Shown: positions 1 to 10,697 of the stretch, piece after piece | Layout of the letters: every line of letters starts with the position of its first letter | Position numbering within the stretch: the stretch's first letter is position 1 | NCBI RefSeq assembly: GCF_033807575.1 | Contig: NC_084710.1 | Span: 18,084,357 to 18,148,356 of the forward strand | Reading direction: 5' to 3' | Length of the DNA stretch: 64,000 nucleotides | From: Cydia pomonella | Taxonomy: Eukaryota; Arthropoda; Insecta; Lepidoptera; Tortricidae | Program-made: the position numbers and the translations under genes | The notes under the pieces: generated by a model | Database searches by the model: none | What the model was told of the DNA's origin: nothing | What the model saw: only the letters and a program-made list of their open reading frames with translations

Positions 1-278
1 CCTACAAACACGATATTACTTGAGACCATGTTTAGACGGATCTATTGATGAAAAAAGACTAATGAAAAGTTTTAACCACGGGCTCATGGTCCTAACTAAA
101 CTACTTATTAAGTTCAATGCAATTTAAATCATTTGCAATCAGAATAGAGTTGCATTGATTTTGTTACGTTAAATTTTTAGACAAAGCAAAATCAACTCTT
201 CGTCCTACACTATAAGTTGAAATTTTTTCTTGTATGACTGGGCTTAAAATCAATAATAATAATTTAAATATATTGTTA
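1..278. other. Intronic AT-rich DNA
   Basis: This stretch lies downstream of the last visible exon of the minus-strand Lpt-like gene, so it is intron of that gene. I see no exon, RNA gene or clear repeat in it. Confidence 0.4.
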
Positions 279-419
279 GGGCTGCGTTTCCACCAGAGAT
301 GTGCGAGGGATGTGTTCTAATTTTGGTTTCTGAGTTTGATTTCAATATTCTATTGGTTATTAACATATCCCTCGCTACGCATCCTCGCACATCTCTGGTC
401 GAAATGGAAACACAGCCTC
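279..419. mobile_element. Short inverted-repeat element (MITE)
   Basis: The two ends are inverted copies of each other. Both carry GTTTCCA next to CCAGAGATGTGCGAGG, with a short AT-rich centre and no coding capacity. This fits a non-autonomous DNA transposon. The right arm ends about 16 bp inside the intron from the GTAAGG donor of the neighbouring Lpt-like exon, so it inserted very close to a 5' splice site. I could not define a target-site duplication. Confidence 0.7.
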
Positions 420-436
420 ACGGAACAGATCCTTAC

Positions 437-3400
437 CTTACAAGGAATGCTCGCACCATGTCTAGTGCAAAAGGCACATTTTCGCGTCAACGCGGTCGTC
501 ACAATGCCCCGCACCCGGGCCTCTTCTAACTGTTCCTTATCCTCCTCTGCTGAGGCAGCAACCTAGTTATAACAAATTGATATATCAATTTTGTAGAAAA
601 ATAATAACACACATGGGAAAGACAAGTAGTCTAGACCAGTTGTTTAAAAGGGAGTCTTCTATCAATCAATATTTTTATTTGTTAAAAATAGGTGTAAAAA
701 TGTATTACTTAGTTCTATATGAGCTCTAAGTCGTGTAAAGGTCGATTCACAAGAGCAATGAATGAAATAAATGACCAAATGAAAATATCTATGTGTGTAT
801 CACATTAACCAATAAAATGGTGGCCGACACAGGTGTCACTCATACAATGCATGTTTCGTTCATTCCATTCATGCCAGCTTTCGTGAATTTACCTGGACTT
901 GAACAAGAGTAAATTCTGACCTGATCATGGAACGGTGGACTGAACTCAAGGCAGCAGCGGTGCACATAGAAAGCCCCAGAGCTCACCACAGCAGGGAGCT
1001 CAACGGACTCCACATGCCCGATGATAGACAATTCGTCTATGTGTTCTAGGTTGTGTAAAGGTGTTCTGAAAGAAGTGAAGGTTTAGTAGACAGGCACAGA
1101 TTGAATGATAGGCAGAGGTACAGTTTTACTTTAGTGACCCTACCTCTGTCCATCTGTTAACTCTGTGATGACAACATAATGCATATGAACACAATATTCA
1201 CGGGATCACGTGACGGACGTCAAATCTGTCACACGTACTTTTGGATAGCTCCGTTTAATTGCCTATAAAAATTACAAAAGTTGTGTTTCAACCCACAAGC
1301 AGTGAAAAATAAATAGCTAACATTAGTGGTAAACTAAATAAATAGTGTTTGGTGTAAAAACATTACCGTGTTAAAAGAAATTATAGTTTAAAATCGACGT
1401 GTAGTCGCCGAACCGGACTTATATTCGTGCGGGTCAACTGACCGCTGTCAGCGAATCAGCTGTTAGCATCTGCGCGCGCGCATAAACAGTGTGGTAGTGA
1501 CAGTTACTAGAAATCGGACTTTATTACTGACGCGTAAGTCACAATTTGCAATGGCAACCTGTGCGGGATGTTTCAACAACTTAAGCGATGCGAGATTTTT
1601 GAATTGTCATAACTGCCAAAAATCGTACTGTCTTCTTTGCACAAATTGTTCAGATGACTTTTATAACTCAATGGGACCCGCACAAAAGTATTCGTGGAAG
1701 TGTGTTGAATGCAAAAGTTCCGAACCTAGGTTAGACAATACTAATACACCGGTGCGCGGCGACAGCCACAATGTTACTATGCACAGGGGGGCCGCCCACC
1801 CTCGAGGAGCTGGGACCCGCGAGCTCGACAGCTCGGTCATGGAAGTATCCTATACTGACAGCCAAGGTTTAAACGATACCACCAGGTATGGAGCTTTGTT
1901 GGACACTACGAGTACCAGTGGTAACGATATTCAGCAGTTAGTGATGGAATTTCGTCTATTTCGCGAAGAAATGCGTGCAATTAGTTACGAAATCAAGGCT
2001 CTTCGTATGACTATGACAGACCTGACTTCAAAGATCAAGGAATGTGATGGGCGTATCGATAATTTATGTACTCGCGTAGAAAAGCTTGAAAACAACACCT
2101 CAAACAGTAATGAAAGTCATAACTCGGAAAAGTCACTTCTAGACACCATTGTCCAATTGAGAATGGACATAAATAATAGAGATCAGGATCTGTTGTTGAA
2201 CGATCTAGAAATATCTAGCGTACCTGAACAAAACGGAGAGAACACGGTGCACATAGTCACTACCCTGGGCCAGAAACTCGGGGTCACGCTCTCGGAGCAC
2301 GACATCGTCGACGCGACTCGCGTGGGTCGTGCCACGCAGCTGAACGAGGGTGACCAGGGTCCGCCGTCCCGGCCGCGGCCGCTGGTGGTGCGGCTGGCGC
2401 GCCGCGCCTTACGCGACCAGCTGCTGCACGCGGCACGGGTACGTCGCGGAGCCACCACGGAGGGCACTGGCCTGCCGGGTCATAACTGCCGCTTTTATGT
2501 CAACGAGCGGCTGACTCCCTTCAATCGAAAACTATTCCAGAAGGCAAGGCAGCTGAAGGAACACTACGGCTGGCGCTATGTATGGACTCGCGACGGAAGG
2601 ATCTACGTGCGTCAACGTCCAGGTTCGGAATCTCCGCGACATCGCATACAAACAGAACTGGATTTGAGCCGTGTTTTTGGAACACTCGATATTTGATCTC
2701 ATGTATAAAGGATTTGACTTAAGATTAGAATTTTTAGAACTTGATATAACACTTTATAGGCACTTATTCACTTCTGCTTTTCTATTCGATACTCACTTTT
2801 TGTTATTTTTATTGTATGTACACAGACTTCATATTTTTGAAAGTTGTAAATGTTATATTAACTTGTATTACAGCTGTTCTGTTTTGAATTTGTTTTTTGA
2901 GTGCGTTGCAGTAATATCAATTGCTAATGCAATGCAAATGCATTGCAGTAGTAGCTATCTATTTATGGGTCACCAAATACGCTCCAACGGGTTGTTCACT
3001 ATATTTTGCCATTATACCAACACATGTAATGCACTATATAACACTTTTAACTATTCTAAACACATATATCACCAAAATAACACGCTTAAAAACACATTAC
3101 TGTCTATTCCGAGTTATATTGAATCAGTATTTGAGGTTACACTACCGCGTTGTACGCTATCGTATTACTTTTCTAGCCTAGCAATGTTTAATATAACTAG
3201 TGACGGGTACTAAAACTAAATTTCTCAAATTAGGTCTTTTTAACGCGGGATCTCTTACAACTGGACACGATGACTTTTTAATTGCAATGAATGAATATGA
3301 CGCAGACATAGTCGCAATCAACGAATCGTGGATCAGACAGGGCCAGGAAAAACGAGCGCCGGTAGTTCCTGGATATAAGTTTATCAACGCTCCGCGACCC

Positions 3401-6400
3401 ACTGCAATGCGCGGAGGCCGCGGTGGTGGGGTAAGTTTTTACATCAAACACAGTGTGCGCGCGCGCCGGTCTACCCACCCAGTTGCAAATGTGGAACAAA
3501 TGTGGCTATCTATGACACTTAATCGCCGTAGTTTTATTGTAGGTACAGCATACCGTCCGAGTTGGGTAAATGTGGACTTATTTTTTGATTCCCTGACACA
3601 GTCAATAACTCACTTTTCCAAACATGACTATGTAATTTTACTTGGAGATTTTAATATCAATATGCTTGATACTGGTAATAGTAATGTTGCTAAACTCACA
3701 AGTTTTCTCAATTATCTAGGCATGAAACAAGTGGTGACGGAACCTACGCATTACTCAGTAGACAATGAAACCCTTATTGACGTTGTATGTACAAATGCTC
3801 CTGTTAGTGAAGTGTGCGTCTCTAACATAACGGGGTCTCTCGGCCACTGTATGGTAACAGCCACCGTGCCCATTAAAAAACCCAAAACAATCCCGAAATT
3901 AATCACGTATAGACCAATAAAAGATATTAATATTGAGGAGTTTGATAGGGATTTGCAGTCCATACATTGGGAATCCATATTGAATATCCATTCTGTCGAG
4001 TGTATGTTAGATAAATTTAATAAATTATTGATATCGTTGTTTGATAAGCACGCGCCAATAAAATCTTTAACAATAAGACAAAATCATAACTTACCCTGGA
4101 TAACTAATACTATTAAGGTCATGATTGAGAAGCGCAATGAGGCTCATTTGAGATATAGGAAGTCCAGATCAGATAGCAGCAAAAAATACTACAACGACTT
4201 AAAAAAACTTGTTGTTAAGAGCATTTTTCATGAAAAACAAGCTTATTACAATACACAGATAAATTCTCAAAGTAATGATTCGAAGTCCCTATGGAAAAAT
4301 CTTAAAAATACAGTATTATGTGACTCTAATAGCCGACAAGGTCTCTCTGATCGTTTTAATGATCCTAATACGATTAATGACCATTTTCTCAATGTTCCTG
4401 GTTGTGATAGGGTTTCGCTGTCTACAATAATGGACTTTGAATGTCACCGATTTGGAGATTCAATTTTCAGTCTAAAGCCAGTCGACGAGCAACAGGTTGG
4501 AAAATATATATTATCTGTTACAACTAATGCAGTTGGTGTTGACTCTATAAGTAGGGACATGGTTGTGCTTACATTACCTCGCACACTATCTGTCATCACA
4601 GCTATTATTAATAGGTCAATTCTTACCGGTGAGGTGCCAGCTATTTGGAAATCTGCTCTGGTTACTCCATTGCCTAAGGTGGATAATGCATACGAACTTA
4701 AAGACCTTAGACCAATAAGCATATTACCATTCTTATCTAAGTTACTAGAAAAAGCTGTTTACGATCAATTATACCGGTATGTAGAGGACACAAATATCCT
4801 GCCCCAAATGCAATCAGGCTTTCGAAAGGGAATGGGGACCATTACTGCTTTAATTGATGTCGTCGATAATGTTCTTTCTGAACAAGATTCTGGTAAAGGC
4901 ACCTTTTTGGTACTTTTAGATTTTTCGCGCGCTTTTGACTGCATAAATATTACCTTGCTACTCTCAAAACTGAGTTACTATGGAGTAGACTTAAAGTCAC
5001 TAGCTTGGTTCAGTAGTTACCTTGGTGAGCGAACGCAGTCTGTCAAACTATCAAAAGAAAATGGTACCTCATCGGTTTCTGACGCCAGATCTTCAACCCG
5101 GGGAGTCCCCCAGGGCTCTATACTTGGTCCATTGTTATTTATTATTTACAGTGCAGATATAATAAAAACGATTAAATACTGCAAATACCACTTATACGCA
5201 GATGATGTCCAACTGTACTTTTCAACCCGTCCTGGTAATATAGCCGAAGCAATTCACAAAATTAATGCGGATCTGGAAAGTATATCCACTTGGGCTGATA
5301 AAAATGGATTATTGCTGAACCCCCTTAAATCAAAGTTCATGATATTAGGTTCCAAGACACAAAGATCAAAAATGTTGGATCTTGACCCTAAAATAAGTAT
5401 AAGAGGTTCATTCATAGAACGAGTGGAGGAGGCTAGAAACCTAGGGCTCGTGATTGACAGCCAGTTGCGGTTCGAAAAACATGTGAGAGAGTTGGTCAAG
5501 TCGTGCTTTTTTCGCCTGAAGGTCCTATATCAAATTCGAAACCTCTTAAGTGAGGAAGTACGTAAGATTTTATGCGAATCACTAGTTCTGTCCAAACTAA
5601 ATTATGGAGACATAGTGTACGGGCCACGTCTACAAGAGAAAACGCGACGTCTTATACAGCGAGTTCAGAATGCCTGTTATCGTTTTTGTTATTCAGTCCC
5701 ACCTAGGAGTCACATTACACCACATTTAAATAAAGCCTCAATACTTAATATGACGTCTCGCAGACACCTACACCTTGCAAGTCTTTTATTTGGTGTCCTG
5801 AATGACAAAAAACCGGAATATTTATATTCAAAAATACATATTTCCTCATTCCACAGACGACATGGTACTAGATCCACCAGGCGTTGTCTTTTAGAAACAC
5901 ATCCACACAAAACCGTCGCTTTTACGGGCTGCTTCAGGTATCTCGCAACCAAGTGCTGGAATAATATCCCTCCACCATTAAGATGCCTTAAAACAAAGCA
6001 ATCGTTTAAGTCTCATTTTAAAAAGTACCTTTTAAATAAACAAATTACAGGAATACCGCACGGGTACTTGGTTGCAGATTACCGAATCTAGTCTGTATGT
6101 GTACAAACTCTTTATATTATTGTAGGCCGTTTTATACTCTACATCTGATATAATAAGGTACTATACACCAACACGCACCACACTTTTACATAATGCATAC
6201 TACGACACGTATTATTATTTTATAGGCATGCTACTAAATATTTATGTATATATATGTTTTTTTTTTGTTACATCGTGAATCGTTCGTGATCTGGGTTCTA
6301 GCAGAATTATCAGTGCTTCACCCGAAAGAGTGGAGCGTATTACTGAGCCAGAACCCTTTTGTTTTGCTGCAACGCACACAGCACACATTACCTTTTATTG

Positions 6401-9400
6401 ATGCTTTTTGCTCTTCATTTAATTTTTATTTTGGTGTTGCTATTGTTTGTATTATTTTTTTGTATAGTTGTGTGTATTGTGGCAAGCGAATAAATGGTTT
6501 ATCTATCTATCTATCTATCTTAATATTTAAAAAAAAATACTAAAGGAAGTAACCATGTGCAAGAAAAACTTTTATTTTTGTAAGTTGACTTTTTTCCATG
6601 ATATAGGAGGCCTGATGGTAAGCCCATGGACACCTGAACACCTTTAAAGGATGAGCAAATTCAAAGCAATTTATTTGTCCTTTCTTATCCATTGTAAAAT
6701 GTGAGAGACGGAACTAAAATTGCTTGACACTTTTGTGCTATGTATAAAATTTGCAAACTTTAAAGAAAAAAAGTCTCATCTCAATAACATCAACTTACTT
6801 GCACTTATTAAACGCTTTCTGCCTCCTACTCAGTGGCAACGCCAAGGGATGTTGATTAGGGTCCACAAGCTCAGGGGGCGGGGAGGCCAGACCGGGGGTG
6901 ACAGGGGTGGTTGGGGTACTAATCGGAGTAGGATTGGGAGTGGTCCCTCCACTAGGCACTGTTGGCGTCGTGCTGCCGTCTCCTTCGCCGATATTGCAGA
7001 GGAATTGACGCATCTCGCCTTGGCCTAGCTGACTGCGCTCGGTCAAATTGCAAAGAGCGCAAGCTTTGCCTGGCCTGAAAAGTATTGGTGTTTTAGCTTA
7101 CAAGCGTATTTTGATCTGTAGTGTCCACAATCCTTACACTAGTACAAATCACATTGAATGCTCTAATGAAACTTAAATCATTATTAAAAGGAACAGGGTT
7201 GCTTTTGTTTTGGTCAATTTTAAAATAAAACAAATGTATTTTCTAGCAACATAATTTTTCTTATATGATAGGCATTGCTAGAGGTTACAAAACGTTTTAA
7301 TTTTTTATTTTATTAGAATAGAGTATTTGTGTTGCTTTGCATAAGGACGAAATTTGCTTGTATCTTTATATGAGTAACTTGTCAGAGCGTCATTATAGCA
7401 AACAAATAAACAGATAGAGATGTGAGGCTGAAATGGTCTCCACTCAGCAATGCAGTTGAAGTTATTTCAACATAATTAATCCCTCAAAATTTTCATCTAA
7501 TTTATATATGAATAAAACTGAACTGAACTTTTGTTTCTTTATACATATATGTATTTGTAATTAAACATACTGTAGTATTTATTGAAAAATTTTACTTCCC
7601 TCAAAAGTTACGGTTTTTTGTTTATTTCTCACTGCAACCACCTTGAAGCCTTTCTGTTTTGCCTTATGGTTGACTGGCAGAAATTAAATTAAAATTAAAT
7701 TAAATTAAATATATTTTTTTGCATTAAGTGTGGTAAACATTAATGGTCATCTTTACATATGTAAAATTAGATCACACACTTAGCTAATAATAAGCATGCA
7801 AAAAAAAATTATACACACTAACAACTATATTTAGTAGGTACAAGTACTTACAAACATGAAATGATTTAAAAATTAATACAACATTATACTACAAATTTCA
7901 ATCATATTGTTCATGTTAAATAGCATAAATAAATAAGGATTACATTTTATTCTTCGTTATCAGATTCTAAAAATTCATTCATTGTATAAGAGAATGCCTA
8001 GTGGCATTAAGTCCGCCTGTTGTGCTCTTTTTTATGTGCAATAAAGTTTCAAATAAATAAATAAATAATATGTACTTGAAAACTTAATACAATTTAGGGA
8101 TCACACATATACTTACAATGCTTGCCATTTGCATCAAACCACCAGTTGGATTTTTCTCAGTTAGATTTTGCCAAAAAGAGGTCTTAAGTTAATGATGTGA
8201 ATATGATTCCAATCTGATATAATCATGAACTGCTGGGATTTTACGGCAATAAACAATTCTGAACCATTTCCTAATCTGGCAATAATAATGTCTTCGGTTT
8301 TCCAAGATAGCTTATACAAAAAATTAATCAAGAAATTAAGTCAAATTGGACTGAGAGTGTCCAACCTTACCATTTCTCAGGCATAAAAGGCGGTTCTTCA
8401 GGAGCAGGCATGGTGAAGTCATCCTCGTCCATCATGTCGTCAAGGACGTCATCTCGGCTGCCTCTGTGTCTTTTAGCCCCTCGGACTGAGCCAGCACCAC
8501 CGCCTCGGTACCTGGTACATTGGAAAATTTAAATACTTTGTCTATATGTGCACTTTGGGGTAACTTGAAAAATCATATATGTATATCTGAAATGTGCCTT
8601 TATTCTACAGTACTATAGATTATAATTCACTAAAATGGGATTTGAAAATTTCCTTCAACTTTTTGAGGCTACATCTCTGTGGTCTCAAAGAAAGACTTTC
8701 TCCAAGGTTACATGGACAATACCATCCTCTAAACATTGAAAGTAATTTTCAAGTTAATTTATATGTGATGTCCAGTTTTAGGGAATTATTATGTGTAAGA
8801 ATTGGGAAAGTTTAACACATTCAGTGCCAAAAACCCGATATTCAGGTATTTTATGATGCCGGCCGGATGACCCGATAGTCTGGATTGTTATACTACAGTT
8901 TTATATAACTACATTTTTGTGGCCTGGCTCGGATGTCTTGTTTGGCTGGGTGGCAATGGATGTGTTAAATCAGATTTTAACAGTATTATAGCTCTGGCAA
9001 TAATTATGGTAATTTTCATCACAACATAACAACTTTGAAATAGTTGAAAACTCGTAGTTTTACATTTCAATATATGCCCTAGATACTCTAGCTTATTCTA
9101 TTTCATATATAAAACATCAGAATATAAAACATTCACATAAACAGTAGATAGTAAGTGCACTCTCCTGCTAGCTGGGACTATTTGTTTGTGCCGGGAGTCT
9201 ATATGTATAATCTACTTTAACTTATTTGTATATACATTCTAAGACAGGGTATGGAATTCTAATATAATGAATTCTGAAATTAATGAAAAGTTTATCAGTA
9301 ATTTGCATGGTTTACCTTCTAACAATCTTGCCCTCTCTCGCCAGTTTGGCGCCTTCCTTCCTCGGCCTGCCGGGCCCGCGGCGGCCCGAGGTAAAGAAGG

Positions 9401-9741
9401 GCCGCGCGTACGGCTGGTGGTGGAAAAACGCGGGCACCGTCGCCGCACCCCCGTGCGGCGACGCGGGCTCCTCGCCCCGCGGCGACGACGCGCAAGAGGT
9501 TGGCGTCGACGCCGGACCCGCGTAGAAGTCTACCAACCAACGACGTCATATTAAAAACTGATTTACTAGAACGTTTACAGATTATTATGATAGCATAAAA
9601 AGATGAAACGATAAAAAGTGTTTCTAAGGCGATGTGGCTATAGGACTCACCAGAACTCGGAGGCGCTCCTTCTCCCTCATCCTCGGAACCTTCGTCCCCT
9701 AACAAATCCACATCCAAAACACCTTCATCCGGCACATCCAT
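437..9741 (-). CDS. Lpt: Trithorax-related complex PHD protein, Lpt / KMT2C-like, 5' part
   Basis: Six exons join in phase: 9651-9741, 9316-9529, 8371-8511, 6799-7074, 921-1065 and 437-562 (331 aa so far); the gene continues past the left edge. The ATG at 9741 opens an acidic N-terminus. Exon 2 carries an AT-hook (GRRGPGRPRK). Exon 3 is acidic. Exons 4-6 form an extended PHD module: CALC followed by ERSQLGQGEM, an S/T/P-rich insert, then FYVHRCC and finally CAFC with CTRHGASIPC. In KMT2C/D and in Drosophila Lpt such modules read chromatin in the COMPASS-like H3K4 methylation complex. Insects can carry Lpt separately from the SET-domain gene trr, and the window does not show which arrangement applies here. 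The 5.7-kb intron between exons 4 and 5 contains a retrotransposon. The assignment is by motif memory, without a search. Confidence 0.78.
563..920. other. Lpt-like intron with a dispersed repeat
   Basis: Intron between the last two visible exons. It holds the dispersed repeat at about 790-840 that recurs inverted near 60440-60510. The rest shows nothing I recognise. Confidence 0.4.
788..842 (+). repeat. Dispersed repeat, copy 1
   Basis: Contains TGTGTATCACATTAACCAAT, then AATGGTGGC and GGTGTCACTCAT. The same blocks occur in reverse complement at about 60438-60515 in the Amot gene. Family unknown. Confidence 0.55.
1551..2696 (+). CDS. Retrotransposon ORF1: PHD-type zinc finger, coiled coil, FP-like domain
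   Basis: From the ATG at 1551 (MATCAGC) it encodes 381 aa; an upstream in-frame GTG at 1491 is less likely. Residues 4-56 form a Cys/His cluster of PHD type. About 120-190 is a likely coiled coil. The C-terminal 170 aa (from about NDLEISSVPEQNGEN to the end) resembles the RNA-binding segment shared by many non-LTR ORF1 proteins and the baculovirus FP family. It should bind element RNA in the RNP. The 3' part (2230-2480) is much more GC-rich than the rest. No stop or frameshift is visible. Confidence 0.8.
   Translation: MATCAGCFNNLSDARFLNCHNCQKSYCLLCTNCSDDFYNSMGPAQKYSWKCVECKSSEPRLDNTNTPVRGDSHNVTMHRGAAHPRGAGTRELDSSVMEVSYTDSQGLNDTTRYGALLDTTSTSGNDIQQLVMEFRLFREEMRAISYEIKALRMTMTDLTSKIKECDGRIDNLCTRVEKLENNTSNSNESHNSEKSLLDTIVQLRMDINNRDQDLLLNDLEISSVPEQNGENTVHIVTTLGQKLGVTLSEHDIVDATRVGRATQLNEGDQGPPSRPRPLVVRLARRALRDQLLHAARVRRGATTEGTGLPGHNCRFYVNERLTPFNRKLFQKARQLKEHYGWRYVWTRDGRIYVRQRPGSESPRHRIQTELDLSRVFGTLDI
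2701..3213 (+). CDS. Middle open frame between ORF1 and ORF2, unknown
   Basis: An uninterrupted frame of 170 codons starts with ATG four bases after the ORF1 TGA and ends at a TAA inside the open frame of ORF2. The product is rich in Leu, Phe, Tyr and Ile with some Cys/His; I recognise no domain. The DNA is AT-rich, where stops should be frequent, so a frame this long is unlikely by chance but not impossible. It could be a small protein of its own, or the N-terminus of ORF2 if ribosomes shift +1 or if this copy has lost or gained a base. Confidence 0.4.
   Translation: MYKGFDLRLEFLELDITLYRHLFTSAFLFDTHFLLFLLYVHRLHIFESCKCYINLYYSCSVLNLFFECVAVISIANAMQMHCSSSYLFMGHQIRSNGLFTIFCHYTNTCNALYNTFNYSKHIYHQNNTLKNTLLSIPSYIESVFEVTLPRCTLSYYFSSLAMFNITSDGY
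3200..6091 (+). CDS. Retrotransposon ORF2: APE-type endonuclease and reverse transcriptase
   Basis: About 963 codons open from just after a TAA at 3194. There is no ATG before the endonuclease domain; the first codon here is GTG and the first in-frame ATG (3287) would cut into the domain. Endonuclease motifs: Glu42 (NESW) and GDFN at 149-152. The usual Ser-Asp-His motif reads SLGH (His216), so the catalytic Asp appears lost. The reverse transcriptase follows, with LLDFSRAFD (Asp574), GVPQGSILGPLLF and YADD at 666-669. No RNase H domain. The 3' third resembles CR1/Jockey RT C-termini. The frame is intact over its length, but the missing start and catalytic residue suggest a handicapped copy. 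Confidence 0.85.
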   Translation: MTGTKTKFLKLGLFNAGSLTTGHDDFLIAMNEYDADIVAINESWIRQGQEKRAPVVPGYKFINAPRPTAMRGGRGGGVSFYIKHSVRARRSTHPVANVEQMWLSMTLNRRSFIVGTAYRPSWVNVDLFFDSLTQSITHFSKHDYVILLGDFNINMLDTGNSNVAKLTSFLNYLGMKQVVTEPTHYSVDNETLIDVVCTNAPVSEVCVSNITGSLGHCMVTATVPIKKPKTIPKLITYRPIKDINIEEFDRDLQSIHWESILNIHSVECMLDKFNKLLISLFDKHAPIKSLTIRQNHNLPWITNTIKVMIEKRNEAHLRYRKSRSDSSKKYYNDLKKLVVKSIFHEKQAYYNTQINSQSNDSKSLWKNLKNTVLCDSNSRQGLSDRFNDPNTINDHFLNVPGCDRVSLSTIMDFECHRFGDSIFSLKPVDEQQVGKYILSVTTNAVGVDSISRDMVVLTLPRTLSVITAIINRSILTGEVPAIWKSALVTPLPKVDNAYELKDLRPISILPFLSKLLEKAVYDQLYRYVEDTNILPQMQSGFRKGMGTITALIDVVDNVLSEQDSGKGTFLVLLDFSRAFDCINITLLLSKLSYYGVDLKSLAWFSSYLGERTQSVKLSKENGTSSVSDARSSTRGVPQGSILGPLLFIIYSADIIKTIKYCKYHLYADDVQLYFSTRPGNIAEAIHKINADLESISTWADKNGLLLNPLKSKFMILGSKTQRSKMLDLDPKISIRGSFIERVEEARNLGLVIDSQLRFEKHVRELVKSCFFRLKVLYQIRNLLSEEVRKILCESLVLSKLNYGDIVYGPRLQEKTRRLIQRVQNACYRFCYSVPPRSHITPHLNKASILNMTSRRHLHLASLLFGVLNDKKPEYLYSKIHISSFHRRHGTRSTRRCLLETHPHKTVAFTGCFRYLATKCWNNIPPPLRCLKTKQSFKSHFKKYLLNKQITGIPHGYLVADYRI
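6500..6520 (+). repeat. (ATCT)n tail of the retrotransposon
   Basis: About five ATCT units follow the 3' UTR of the element and precede an A-rich stretch. Short microsatellite tails of this kind are typical of CR1-group non-LTR elements. Confidence 0.75.
7075..8370. other. Lpt-like intron with repeat fragments
   Basis: Intron with no exon that I can find. It contains a fragment near 7335-7400 related to the MITE at 17069-17206, an AAATT-rich simple repeat at about 7676-7712, and a retroposon tail at 7990-8068. Confidence 0.5.
7990..8068 (+). repeat. Retroposon 3' end with AATAAA-type tail
   Basis: Carries AAGTCCGCC, then GTGCAATAAAGTTT and an (AAAT)n run. The same ending occurs at about 54448-54520. 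It fits the 3' end of a widespread lepidopteran SINE or LINE-derived retroposon; the family name is not certain. Confidence 0.6.
8811..8969. mobile_element. MITE with TTAACACATTCAGTGCCA ends
   Basis: Imperfect inverted ends (TTAACACATTCAGTGCCA on the left; TGGCAATGGATGTGTTAA on the right) around a non-coding centre. A related copy is at 54764-54880 in the Amot gene. Sits in the intron between Lpt-like exons 2 and 3. Confidence 0.65.
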
Positions 9742-10697
9742 CTAAAAAACGTAATTGATCACTTCATTCACAACATAACACTTCAAATGCGCCTTCGACG
9801 GCTTCCAACATTATTTACAACTTGCTTAGATGTATGAACCACCGCCATAGTGAACGACAAGTGGATCGCAAAGTAAACTTCCGAACTTACCGCGAACTGT
9901 CGCGATGGACTATTATTTAGTTACTGTTATGATAAAACGTACGTATAGGGTGGAGAACACATTTTCAATTATAATTTACATTAATACAAATACATAATAA
10001 CTGAAAAAAATAGCAGTACGACTTTCGCAAGCTAGGTAGCGAGCGAACGAACGAAACGAATGAAAAATATTAGGGAGGAATGAATGAGCCAACGAAGTAA
10101 ACGAATGAAAAGATGCGACGCCTCAGTTCAAAACGTTCGAAAGCAAAAGCTTTTTCTTCTGGACTTAAAATGGTCGTTTTAATTGTGATTATTGTTGTAC
10201 TTAAAATAAATAATTTATATAATATTTGTCTTAAATAATTTTTAATAGTTTTTTTTACAGTTATGGCCTGGATGCGAGTCCAATTGGATTAATAGTATTG
10301 TAAAATATGTTCAGCTAGTGTTGTCCCGGCAGAACTCGATAGACTGCGTATTCATTCACTGAATCGATTACTATTTTATCGAATTTATCTATTTTAAATA
10401 TTAAACCTGTAAAAAAAAAGTTTTAAGTACTACATTTAACCTTGAAACCTTGAAAAATAAAAATATAACTTTGAAATGTGCATCGTAAGTTCAATAACTC
10501 ACAAATACATAAGCCAAGGCAAAGTTTTGTTTATCTATACTATATTATTCAATCCTTCATGTCACTACACTACCAAAATCATAACGTGTAGTGTGTAGTA
10601 CTAGTATAGTATGTGTAGGTGTGTGTGAAGAGTACGTGTCCAATATCAACGTTGTTGCATTTTTTGTTTATAAATATTAATACTTAATTAAATTACC
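9742..10697. promoter_or_regulatory. Divergent promoter region between Lpt-like gene and Prx4
   Basis: About 950 bp separate the two start codons, which point away from each other. Promoters of both genes, and possibly untranslated first exons, should lie here. I see no firm TATA box, so this is positional inference only. Confidence 0.35.

Larger units (their letters stand above)
1400..6530 (+). mobile_element. CR1/Jockey-group non-LTR retrotransposon, near full length
   Basis: Plus-strand element in an intron of the minus-strand Lpt-like gene. It has a PHD-type ORF1, an AT-rich middle open frame, an endonuclease plus reverse transcriptase ORF2 without RNase H, about 390 bp of 3' UTR, and a tail of ATCT repeats (6500-6520). 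The 5' end is not clear; 1400 is approximate and there may be more 5' UTR upstream. I found no target-site duplication. Antisense orientation to the host gene is the usual tolerated arrangement. Confidence 0.8.

Noticed and set aside
9239..9554. Several GC-rich frames on both strands
   Set aside because: Only the minus frame with the AT-hook joins in phase to neighbouring exons; the others are shadows of it.
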